Shown here piece after piece: positions 55,972 to 64,000 of a stretch of DNA of 64,000 nt. Position 1 is the stretch's first letter. Each line of letters begins with the position of its first letter. A model generated the notes under the pieces. The model was not told the DNA's origin and ran no database searches. It was given only the letters and a program-made list of their open reading frames with translations. Both the position numbers and the translations under genes were made by a program. This DNA comes from Streptococcaceae bacterium ESL0687 (lineage in GTDB: Bacteria > Bacillota > Bacilli > Lactobacillales > Streptococcaceae). The stretch is from the NCBI GenBank assembly GCA_029392475.1, contig CP113940.1:1-64000 (forward strand). Reading direction: 5' to 3'.

Positions 55972-57465
55972 ATGGATAGCTATTTATTTGATTATGACGA
56001 TGAGAGTGTTGATAGTTTAGTTGAATACTCAGAAAACCTTCTTGGGAAAAAGTTTAGCGAAGTTATTGATGAATATGAAAAAAATCCTTATGAAACTTAT
56101 GAAAATCGTTCTTTGAATATAGTGTGTGAGGATAGGATAAGTACTCGTATCAATCCCAAATCAAAGGGTCAATACGGTAATTATATGGAACGCTATTTTT
56201 ATGGTTATGAACCCAATAATGACCGTGGAGCGGATTTTCCAAAGATTGGTGTTGAACTTAAGGTCACACCTTTTAAGGTCAATAAAAATGGTAGTCTAAG
56301 TGCCAAGGAACGGCTAGTTTTGACAATCATTAACTATATGACTGAAAATTTGGATGATTTTTATGGTACCCATATGTGGGAAAAATGCGAAAAAATTCTC
56401 CTTCTTTTTTATAACGGTTTGATAAAAGAACGTACTGTGACTGAGTATGTTATTGAAAAGGTCTTTTTATACGAATGGTTTGAAGAGGATATGGAAGTAA
56501 TCCTTGAAGACTATAAAAATATTACGGATAAAATTAAAGCTGGGCGGGCTCATGAGCTTTCAGAATCAGATGGTAATTATCTTTCTACATGTACTAAGGG
56601 TGCCGGAAAGGGAAAAGACTTACGTGAGCAGCCTTTTAGTGATATTTTAGCCAAACAAAGAGCCTGGGAATTAAAATCAAGTTATATGACCTATCTGATT
56701 AATAACAAAATTTTTAATCAGGAAGATCAGGAAAGTGTCGTTAAGAATTTTAGGGGAGAAAAGAAGCCGTTTACGGAAATTCTTACCGAAAGAATTATGC
56801 AGTATAAGGGCATGTCTTTAAATGCTCTCTGCGATAAATTTGATATTAAATTAAAAACTAAAAATGCTGGTAACCTTTTAGTGAAAAAAATTATGGGCTT
56901 GTCTAAGAATGTTGATGAAACCAAAGAATTCCAGAAGGCTAACATGATTTTAAAGGTAATTCGTGTAAATAAAAATGGTCTTCCAAAGGAAGACATGTCA
57001 TTTAAAAATTACCAATTTAAAGAACTTGCAGAAAATGATGATTGGGAGCAGTCACAGCCTTATTTAGAGATTTATAGTAGAAAATTTTTATTTGTAATTT
57101 TTAAGGAAAATGATTCTGGAGATTATATACTAGATAAGGTTAAATTCTGGGGCTTTCCCGAACGCCAGCTTGATGAAGTTAAAAGGGTTTGGGAGGAAAC
57201 AAGATCCATTATTAATGAAGGAGTAAAACTTACTCAAAATAAAAATATTGTAGCAACAAACTTTCCACAAAGTAGAAAAAACAAGGTAATGTTTACTAAA
57301 ATTCATGCTCAAAATTCATATTATGAGATTACTCCTGGAAATTTTGTCGGAAAGGGAAAATTATCTGATACTTATGAACTTCCGGATGGAAGAAGGATTA
57401 CAAAACATTCATTTTGGTTGTCAAAAAAATACCTCAAACAAGTTTTTGATGGCGAGTGGGATTAA
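55972..57465 (+). CDS. Type II restriction endonuclease, Sau3AI/MutH family
   Basis: A 497-residue protein. The N-terminal half has the MutH-type catalytic motif DFPKIGVELKVTPF with Asp88, Glu95 and Lys97 (D-x6-E-x-K), the pattern of Sau3AI and MutH. The C-terminal half would be the non-catalytic second domain known in Sau3AI. Its length matches Sau3AI and LlaKR2I (about 490-500 residues), which cut GATC. The divergent m5C methyltransferase is 153 bases away. The spacer is AT-rich; AAGGGGATG precedes the ATG. Confidence 0.88.
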   Translation: MDSYLFDYDDESVDSLVEYSENLLGKKFSEVIDEYEKNPYETYENRSLNIVCEDRISTRINPKSKGQYGNYMERYFYGYEPNNDRGADFPKIGVELKVTPFKVNKNGSLSAKERLVLTIINYMTENLDDFYGTHMWEKCEKILLLFYNGLIKERTVTEYVIEKVFLYEWFEEDMEVILEDYKNITDKIKAGRAHELSESDGNYLSTCTKGAGKGKDLREQPFSDILAKQRAWELKSSYMTYLINNKIFNQEDQESVVKNFRGEKKPFTEILTERIMQYKGMSLNALCDKFDIKLKTKNAGNLLVKKIMGLSKNVDETKEFQKANMILKVIRVNKNGLPKEDMSFKNYQFKELAENDDWEQSQPYLEIYSRKFLFVIFKENDSGDYILDKVKFWGFPERQLDEVKRVWEETRSIINEGVKLTQNKNIVATNFPQSRKNKVMFTKIHAQNSYYEITPGNFVGKGKLSDTYELPDGRRITKHSFWLSKKYLKQVFDGEWD

Positions 57466-57499
57466 TCTTTATTAATTCTATATACAAAGGAGCACTACA

Positions 57500-57790
57500 A
57501 TGACGAGAAAATCTGTTATTTTAGGGGTCGTTTTGATTTTATTTATAAGTTATCTAGCCATTATTCTTAAGAACAAGTACTTGGTTGGGCTTGGGATTTT
57601 GGGAGTATCGCTTCTTTGTTTTTCTATGGCCTATGCCATAGGTATAAAGCATGATTACTCCCTCTTGAGTATTGATTTTGGTCCCAGTTGGCGGCGTTTT
57701 TCAGCCGTCTTCCTCCTCTTTATTGCTCTTGTAATATTGGTTGGAGGAGTCTATTTGATTTTTTTCTACCAGGGTCCTATGACTTTTTAA
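57500..57790 (+). CDS. Small membrane protein
   Basis: A 96-residue protein with three likely membrane segments (VILGVVLILFISYLAIIL, LVGLGILGVSLLCFSMAYAI, FSAVFLLFIALVILVGGVYLI). No family recognised. It follows the endonuclease by 34 bases with AAAGGAGC upstream, and is closed by a terminator, so it may be read from the restriction transcript. Confidence 0.7.
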   Translation: MTRKSVILGVVLILFISYLAIILKNKYLVGLGILGVSLLCFSMAYAIGIKHDYSLLSIDFGPSWRRFSAVFLLFIALVILVGGVYLIFFYQGPMTF

Positions 57791-57800
57791 AGACCTTTTA

Positions 57801-57831
57801 AAAACTACTAGAAAAATCTAGTAGTTTTTTT
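57801..57831 (+). terminator. Terminator
   Basis: AAAACTACTAGA-AAAA-TCTAGTAGTTTT stem (57801-57812 with 57817-57828) and T run. Confidence 0.88.
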
Positions 57832-58210
57832 ATTTTTTAATTCGGTTTATGGAAGATTTGGTGGCAATGATTAAATCTTTTTTATTTTGCTTACGAAAAT
57901 TTGTAGGACTTGTCGAATAGCGTTTTTTAAAGGCATTGCTAAAGGAGTAGGAGTCGGGGAAACCTACAGCACTTGCAATCATTTGAATGGAGTAGTCAGA
58001 GTTCAAAAGAAGGGAGATGGCCTGATTCATCCGCAGGCTCATAAGATAGGCTTGAGGCGACATGCCGTATTCTTTTTTAAAGATGGAATAAAGGTAGCCT
58101 CTTGAAAGACAACTTAGGTTGTATCTAGAGGGTTTTCTTCTGATTGAGGATTTTAATAACTTAGAGGCAAATATCATTGATCTTGCCAATAAAAAAGAGC
58201 GGGAATCCAT
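57830..58210 (-). pseudogene. Truncated AraC-family regulator
   Basis: 126 residues remain. The last 90 or so are a typical AraC DNA-binding end: SRGYLYSIFKKEYGMSPQAYL (most of first HTH) and the second HTH IQMIASAVGFPDSYSFSNAFKKRYSTSP. The ligand-binding half and the first HTH helices (normally another 150-200 residues) are missing. Homology stops at LSRG near 58103, where another gene's tail begins on the opposite strand. The first 35 codons here are therefore not AraC sequence. Confidence 0.8.
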
Positions 58211-58244
58211 TATGTCCCGCTTGGTTGAAAGAAGATATCATTAA
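58098..58244 (+). pseudogene. C-terminal fragment of an unidentified gene
   Basis: An open frame of 48 codons without a start, ending in TAA at 58242-58244; an in-frame stop lies just left at 58095. The translation (RQLRLYLEGFLLIEDFN... ERESIMSRLVERRYH) is rich in charged and leucine residues and looks like a genuine protein end. It begins where AraC homology stops, so it may be the rest of a gene cut by a deletion or rearrangement. The family is not recognised. Confidence 0.4.
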
Positions 58245-58269
58245 TTTGTAAATATAAATAATAGTAGAT

Positions 58270-58641
58270 TCAATTCTTCTGACTTATAAAATTTGGATTT
58301 ACAAGGATAAAGATTGCAAAAAATAAAATTAAGAGAAAGGCTAGTAGCCAGAAAAACTTCCCTAATTTTGTAGTTGGATTGAAGGTAAGTCCCCAGCCAA
58401 AGACTTTTGGAACAAAAAGTTTTTGGCTTTTATGTTCCGGTTTTTGATAAAAGGACCTGCAGGCAAAGTAATCTGCTCCAATCAGAGGAAGGCAGGTAAA
58501 AAGCATCGAAAGGACTAGAATCTTTAATGTTTTTGGATCTTTAAAAAAGACAGTCAGGATACAAAATAGTAGAATGAGGATGAAGGAAATCCAGGTAATC
58601 CAGAGGGAAACCTTTTGGGTAGCATTATAATTTTTAGTCAT
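58270..58641 (-). CDS. Membrane protein of unknown function
   Basis: A 123-residue protein with three likely membrane segments (LWITWISFILILLFCIL, ILVLSMLFTCLPLIGADYF, FFWLLAFLLILFFAIFILV). The start at 58641 is preceded by AAAGGAGC; an ATG 42 bases upstream lies in the parS-like site. It resembles small SdpI/DUF3784-like proteins only in layout. Function unknown. Confidence 0.65.
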   Translation of the reverse strand: MTKNYNATQKVSLWITWISFILILLFCILTVFFKDPKTLKILVLSMLFTCLPLIGADYFACRSFYQKPEHKSQKLFVPKVFGWGLTFNPTTKLGKFFWLLAFLLILFFAIFILVNPNFISQKN

Positions 58642-58666
58642 GGGAGCTCCTTTAAATGTTTGCTGA

Positions 58667-58682
58667 TGTTTGACGTGAAACA
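58667..58682. other. parS-like site with one mismatch
   Basis: TGTTTGACGTGAAACA differs from the consensus TGTTTCACGTGAAACA at one base. It lies between divergent genes, about 58.5 kb from oriC. Confidence 0.65.
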
Positions 58683-58728
58683 TTTTGTTTTACTTTATTA
58701 TACACTATATATTTAAAAGGAGGTTCTT

Positions 58729-59748
58729 GTGAATAAAAAAATAATTATGTGGGTCTCCCTATCATTCACCTCCCTTTTTATCCTCCTTCTAACCCTTGCT
58801 GTTTTGGCCATGTGGGTTTACCCAAGGTCAACAGCCTTTGTTCTCAATAAGGCGGTCTTTAAAGCAGAAACGGCTATAACGGATGAGGAAAACAACCAGA
58901 AGAATAAGACTAATATTACAACTCAAGAGGATTTGGTCTATCCGTCAGCTCATAAGAACAATACCTTTGACCTTTATTATCCGGCCTCAGTTGAGGGCCC
59001 TCTTCCCCTTTTAATCTGGGTTCACGGAGGAGGATATCTAGGAGGTGACAAGGAAATTGTTAAGGAATTTGCGGCCAAACTTGCAGCGGATAATCAACTA
59101 GCCATCCTTTCAATGAACTATGAATTAGCACCAGAATCTCAATATCCTAATCAACTAAATCAGGTTGACGAGTTGACAAAGTATTTACTGGAAAATAAGG
59201 AAGTTTTCCCCTTAATCAGTTTTGAAAGTATTTTTTACGGAGGAGACAGTGCAGGTGCTCAAATAGCCCTTCAATACCTTCTTACTCAAACAAATGAGAC
59301 TTATGCTCAAGAGATGTCTCTACCCCAGAGGATAAGTAGGGATAAACTTAAAGGGGCAATTTCCTACTGCGGTCCTGTCAATCTTGTAAACTTAATTGAC
59401 AGGTATGGAAATAATCAAGTAATAAGCTTTACAATAGCCAGTGTGTCATGGTCAATTATTGGAAGTAGGGAATGGCAGACAAGCCCTCAAATTCAGCAGG
59501 CGAGTATTGCCCAACATGTGGATTCTAATTTTGTTCCAACTTACATAACAGATGGCAACTATTATTCCTTTGAAGACCAAGGAGAGTCTCTTAAAGAAAG
59601 GTTAGACCAGCTGGGTGTGGCCAATCAGTCCCTCTTCTTTACGGATGTTGAAGGTTCCGTTGGACACGAATATCAATTTGATTATTCAACAAGCCAGGCT
59701 GCCAAATGTTTTAAGGAGACAGAAGCCTTTTTAAACAAGTACAAATAA
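58729..59748 (+). CDS. Membrane-anchored alpha/beta hydrolase (esterase/lipase)
   Basis: A 339-residue esterase with an N-terminal membrane segment (IIMWVSLSFTSLFILLLTLAVLA). The oxyanion motif HGGGYLGGDK (near residue 100) and the nucleophile GGDSAGAQIA (near residue 169) belong to the hormone-sensitive lipase type; the His lies near GSVGHEYQFD. The start is GTG with AAAGGAGG upstream. Substrate unknown. Confidence 0.85.
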   Translation: MNKKIIMWVSLSFTSLFILLLTLAVLAMWVYPRSTAFVLNKAVFKAETAITDEENNQKNKTNITTQEDLVYPSAHKNNTFDLYYPASVEGPLPLLIWVHGGGYLGGDKEIVKEFAAKLAADNQLAILSMNYELAPESQYPNQLNQVDELTKYLLENKEVFPLISFESIFYGGDSAGAQIALQYLLTQTNETYAQEMSLPQRISRDKLKGAISYCGPVNLVNLIDRYGNNQVISFTIASVSWSIIGSREWQTSPQIQQASIAQHVDSNFVPTYITDGNYYSFEDQGESLKERLDQLGVANQSLFFTDVEGSVGHEYQFDYSTSQAAKCFKETEAFLNKYK

Positions 59749-59755
59749 TTAAAAA

Positions 59756-59797
59756 CTTTACAGATTACTTTACATATTTGTAAATCAACTTGTAAAG
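59756..59797. repeat. Four-element TTTACA/TGTAAA dyad
   Basis: CTTTACA at 59756-59762 and 59768-59774, TGTAAA at 59779-59784 and TGTAAAG at 59791-59797. Inner and outer pairs share the same centre (59776.5). No T run follows, so it is not a standard terminator. Confidence 0.55.
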
Positions 59798-59878
59798 GGG
59801 TGCTAAATTTTGCTTAACTTTAGGTTTTTATCTTCTTTTATGATAGGATGGAACAAAGATTTAGGGAGGTTTTATTAA

Positions 59879-60256
59879 ATGGATCTTTATGAAAGTTTAA
59901 CCAATTTGATTTATCCGTTTTTTAAATTGTTTGTAGTCCTATTAAATGTCATTGCCGTAGCCATTTTAATCTATGGTTCTGTCTTGGGGATTATGGAATT
60001 TATTAAATCTCATCGGAGTAAGATTTCAACGACGGAAGCTATTGAATCCAACCAGCATATAAAAAATCATCTGGCTAGCTATATCCTACTTAGTTTGGAA
60101 GTTCTGATTGCATCTGATATCATTGAATCAATTGTTCACCCGACCATGCAGGATTTATCAAAACTGGCCTTTCTAGTTGTGATCAGAACGGTCATTTCAT
60201 TCTTTCTTAACAGGGAGATTGAGGACGAAGGAAAGATTGATAAGAAGGCCAAATAG
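59879..60256 (+). CDS. DUF1622 family membrane protein
   Basis: A 125-residue protein with three membrane segments (FFKLFVVLLNVIAVAILIYGS, ASYILLSLEVLIASDIIESI, LAFLVVIRTVISFFL) and the DUF1622 pattern (LEVLIASDII). Function unknown. AGGGAGG lies upstream. Confidence 0.85.
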   Translation: MDLYESLTNLIYPFFKLFVVLLNVIAVAILIYGSVLGIMEFIKSHRSKISTTEAIESNQHIKNHLASYILLSLEVLIASDIIESIVHPTMQDLSKLAFLVVIRTVISFFLNREIEDEGKIDKKAK

Positions 60257-60265
60257 AATTTTAAA

Positions 60266-60292
60266 GGCAATTCCTAAGGGAATTGTTTTTTT
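60266..60292 (+). terminator. Terminator of the DUF1622 gene
   Basis: CAATTCC-TAAG-GGAATTG stem and T7 run. Confidence 0.85.
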
Positions 60293-60324
60293 GTGCCTTT
60301 TTTTGTGAAAGATATAGCTAATAT

Positions 60325-60353
60325 TTGTAAACGATTACATTTGATGGTAGGAT
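60325..60353 (+). promoter_or_regulatory. Promoter and cre site of the beta-glucoside operon
   Basis: TTGTAA (60325-60330), 17-base spacer, TAGGAT (60348-60353). A perfect CcpA site TGTAAACGATTACA (60326-60339; consensus TGWAANCGNTNWCA) overlaps the -35, so carbon catabolite repression is expected. Confidence 0.78.
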
Positions 60354-60369
60354 GGCTTTATGAAATTGA

Positions 60370-61824
<1,455 letters not shown>

Positions 61825-61850
61825 TTTACATCAAGTTTACAAGCTTTACA
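61825..61850 (+). repeat. Three direct TTTACA repeats
   Basis: TTTACA at 61825, 61836 and 61845, just before the EIIA ribosome site. Possibly chance in an AT-rich gap. Confidence 0.3.
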
Positions 61851-61863
61851 TAAAGGAGATAAG

Positions 61864-62217
61864 ATGGAAGAGAAAATGACAAGAGAAGACTTACAGATGG
61901 TTGCCTTTAACATCATTTTACACAGTGGTAATGCAAGAAGTCTAATTAACGAAAGCCTAAGAGCCATGAGAGAAGGGGATTTTGATTTAGCCCACGAGAA
62001 GATGGATGAAGCAAATAAAGCCCTAGTTGAAGCTCACCACTCGCAGACAAAGTTATTACAAGACTTTGCAAGCGGTCAAAAAATTGAAATTGAAATTATC
62101 ATGGTCCACGCTCAAGACCATTTGATGACAACAATTACCTTACAAGAGGTTGCTAGGGAACTTGAGTACCTTTACAAGCAAAATCAAGAAATTATGGCTA
62201 AGGTTAAAGTAGGTTAA
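61864..62217 (+). CDS. PTS lactose/cellobiose-specific EIIA component
   Basis: A 117-residue all-helical EIIA of the lactose/cellobiose family. The phosphorylated His is probably His82 in VHAQDHLMT; EAHHSQTKLLQ near residue 57 is the other conserved stretch. It lies between the glucosidase and EIIC genes; an EIIB gene is not in the window. AAAGGAGA lies upstream. Confidence 0.93.
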   Translation: MEEKMTREDLQMVAFNIILHSGNARSLINESLRAMREGDFDLAHEKMDEANKALVEAHHSQTKLLQDFASGQKIEIEIIMVHAQDHLMTTITLQEVARELEYLYKQNQEIMAKVKVG

Positions 62218-62243
62218 AAGTAGGTTAGTAGGAGAAAGTTAGT

Positions 62244-62750
62244 ATGGAAAGAAGTGAACGGCAGAAGAAAAAGCAGGAATTTGCAATGAAAAACATGTAC
62301 TTTAATCGGTTTATGTTAATCAGGTATGTGACGGCATTATTCTTTTTCTCAAATTTATATTGGGCAATTTTTGCACTAGGAACAAGGAGTATTCTTGCTG
62401 TTATACCAGTATTTTTACTTGTTTTAAGTATCCCTGTTCTTTTTGAACATGTAAACCTCTACGGAAGCCATGCTAACATTTTACCTGCAACAAAAAGATA
62501 CTATCTATTGCAAGTTATGATGAATGTAATTTCCCTACTTTTAGTTCCAACTCCCATCTTTAGTCAACTATTTGGCTTTATGAAAGATACCAGGGAGGCA
62601 AGAATATTTTCTAGTTCAGTCCTTATATTAGGGATTTTGATTGGCGCTTTAATCCTCTTAAGGCTTAAAAAAATTAGGCTTAATGAAGATCGTCAATTTG
62701 TAAGAATTAAGAGATACGAGGAAATTATGACTACGAGAGGAGTTATGTAA
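62244..62750 (+). CDS. Membrane protein of the beta-glucoside PTS operon
   Basis: A 168-residue protein with a charged N-terminus and about four membrane segments (about 28-48, 50-68, 90-110, 125-143). It lies inside the PTS operon between EIIA and EIIC, with AGGAGAAAG upstream and a stop overlapping the EIIC ATG (TAATG). Not recognised; it is not EIIB, EIIA or EIIC. Streptococcal cel operons also contain uncharacterised genes near this place. Confidence 0.7.
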   Translation: MERSERQKKKQEFAMKNMYFNRFMLIRYVTALFFFSNLYWAIFALGTRSILAVIPVFLLVLSIPVLFEHVNLYGSHANILPATKRYYLLQVMMNVISLLLVPTPIFSQLFGFMKDTREARIFSSSVLILGILIGALILLRLKKIRLNEDRQFVRIKRYEEIMTTRGVM

Positions 62751-64000
62751 TGAATAAATTTATGAGTTTCTTAGAAAATCATTTCATGAAACCAATGGGT
62801 AAGGTTGCCCAGTATAAGTTTGTCCGAGCGATAATGGCTGCAGGGCTTGCCACGATACCATTTACAATTGTTGGTTCCATGTTCCTGGTATTAAATATTC
62901 TACCAACAGCCTTTCCGGCCCTTGAAGGATTCTTTGAGAATACCTTCTTCAGGTTTAGCGATCTTTACATGATTGCAAATACAAGTACCATGGGAATTTT
63001 ATCCCTCTACTTTGCCCTTGTTATGGGTTATGAGCTTACTAAAATTGAAGCTCAAGAGGCTAAGTTAGATGTGAGTCCAATCAACGGAGCCCTACTTTCA
63101 ATGTTTGCTTTCTTCATGTGTCTTCCAGAATTAATTTTTTCAGATGGAAAGCTTACCTTGATTGAGGTTGTTACTGAAGATGAAAAAGTTATCCAGGGTG
63201 TTAGGATGGCAGGTACCATTGAAAGACTTGGGACAACAGGAATTTTTACAGCTATTATTATGGCAGTTGTGGCAACACAAATCTACTTCCTATGTATAAG
63301 AAAAAATTGGATTATTAAAATGCCTGATACAGTTCCAACTGGTGTGTCAAGATCATTTACAGCCCTTATCCCAGCTTTTGCGGTAGCCTTTGCAGTTTTA
63401 ATCATCAATGGACTATTAGTCCTAGCAGGAACAGATATCTTTAAAGTAATCGCCATTCCATTTGGTTTTGTAGCTCACATTACCAACAGCTGGTGGGGGC
63501 TTATGATTATCTACTTCCTAATTCATGCACTATGGATTCTAGGTATCCACGGAGCAAACATTATTAACCCATTTGTAATGCCTTTCCTACTTACTAATAT
63601 GGCAGCAAATGTTAATGGTGCTAACCTTCCGTTTGCTGGAGAATTCCAAAACTCATTTGTTGTCCTTGGAGGATCAGGTGCTACCCTAGGTATGGTAATC
63701 TTTATTGCCTTCTTTGCCAAATCAGAGCAGCTTAAAGTTTTAGGTCGGGCTTCTGTTGTCCCAGGTTTCTTTAATATTAATGAACCAATTATCTTCGGGA
63801 TGCCAGTAGTTTATAACCCCTACCTTGCTGTACCTTTCTTCCTAGCACCAATGGCGTCAGCAACCATTGCCTACTTCTCAATTAAATTTGGTCTAGTTCA
63901 TCCTATTATCGCTCAAACGCCGTGGCCAACTCCTGTTGGGATTGGTGGCTTCCTTTCGACAGCTGACTGGAAAGCAGTTATTCTAGCCCTTGTAACAACA
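62750..64000 (+). CDS. PTS cellobiose/beta-glucoside EIIC component (partial)
   Basis: 417 codons are visible before the window ends, so the gene is incomplete at the 3' end. The protein is a polytopic EIIC of the lactose/cellobiose family: AGLATIPFTIVGSMFLVL, GIHGANIINPFVMPFL and FFNINEPIIFGMPVVYNP (the conserved NEP substrate motif). The ATG overlaps the previous stop; GAGAGGAG lies upstream. Confidence 0.93.
   Translation, partial: MNKFMSFLENHFMKPMGKVAQYKFVRAIMAAGLATIPFTIVGSMFLVLNILPTAFPALEGFFENTFFRFSDLYMIANTSTMGILSLYFALVMGYELTKIEAQEAKLDVSPINGALLSMFAFFMCLPELIFSDGKLTLIEVVTEDEKVIQGVRMAGTIERLGTTGIFTAIIMAVVATQIYFLCIRKNWIIKMPDTVPTGVSRSFTALIPAFAVAFAVLIINGLLVLAGTDIFKVIAIPFGFVAHITNSWWGLMIIYFLIHALWILGIHGANIINPFVMPFLLTNMAANVNGANLPFAGEFQNSFVVLGGSGATLGMVIFIAFFAKSEQLKVLGRASVVPGFFNINEPIIFGMPVVYNPYLAVPFFLAPMASATIAYFSIKFGLVHPIIAQTPWPTPVGIGGFLSTADWKAVILALVTT

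Noticed and set aside
54553-57465. GATC avoidance as support for the restriction system
   Set aside because: GATC occurs many times in the window by eye, so no clear depletion; methylation would protect these sites anyway.
58199-58220. GCGGGA/TCCCGC inverted repeat
   Set aside because: Only 6 bp with a 10-base loop and no T run on either strand; likely chance.

Overview
The window is a low-GC Firmicute chromosome segment that begins inside the replication origin. The order dnaN-rexB-rexA, then ychF-pth-mfd, rqcP-divIC-tilS-hpt-ftsH, the RexAB form of AddAB, the C-minus forms of L32 and L33, and the dltX-A-B-C-D and araT-recO arrangements all point to Streptococcaceae, most like Lactococcus or a close relative such as Floricoccus. 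The species cannot be fixed from the sequence alone.

Layout. 1-173 is the dnaA-dnaN part of oriC, with DnaA boxes and a DnaA-trio unwinding element. 174-23265 is one long leading-strand run: the sliding clamp, RexAB recombination nuclease, a DUF951-ychF pair, pth-mfd, a MurJ-like flippase gene carrying a perfect parS site, a cell-division and translation-quality cluster (rqcP, divIC, S1 protein, serine hydrolase, tilS, hpt, ftsH) and an amino acid permease. 23296-28355 is a minus-strand block of two YitT paralogues and aspS/hisS under a T-box. 28419-33000 holds rpmF-rpmG, then minus-strand acpP-plsX, a HAD phosphatase and an ABC-F ATPase. 33061-38185 is the dlt operon for teichoic acid D-alanylation, starting with the tiny dltX and ending with a DUF915 hydrolase. 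A second T-box controls trpS (38483-39505).

39599-41030 is a small accessory cluster of two membrane-anchored XRE regulators around a small membrane protein. recO and araT follow. 43250-43940 is an RNA region: tRNA-Glu, a 6S-like RNA and tRNA-Lys. After it come a two-gene ABC exporter, a charged 67-aa protein, cls, dusB-hslO, purA, rplM-rpsI behind an L13-type leader, and a HIT protein.

52796-60256 is the accessory stretch: a lipoprotein with an internal tandem duplication, a Nudix gene broken by one extra base, a divergent Sau3AI-like restriction-modification pair predicted to act on GATC, a truncated AraC regulator abutting the tail of another gene, a second parS-like site, an esterase and a DUF1622 protein. 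The window ends in a CcpA-controlled beta-glucoside locus (6-phospho-beta-glucosidase, PTS EIIA, a membrane protein, and EIIC cut by the window edge).

The most unusual signals are: two genes (rqcP and dltX) whose extended -10 box ends exactly 6 bases before the ATG, predicting leaderless mRNAs; a hisS-aspS T-box with an Asp (GAC) but no His codon in its stem I; the Nudix frameshift; the AraC junction; and the two parS sites. No insertion sequences, prophage or CRISPR arrays were seen.
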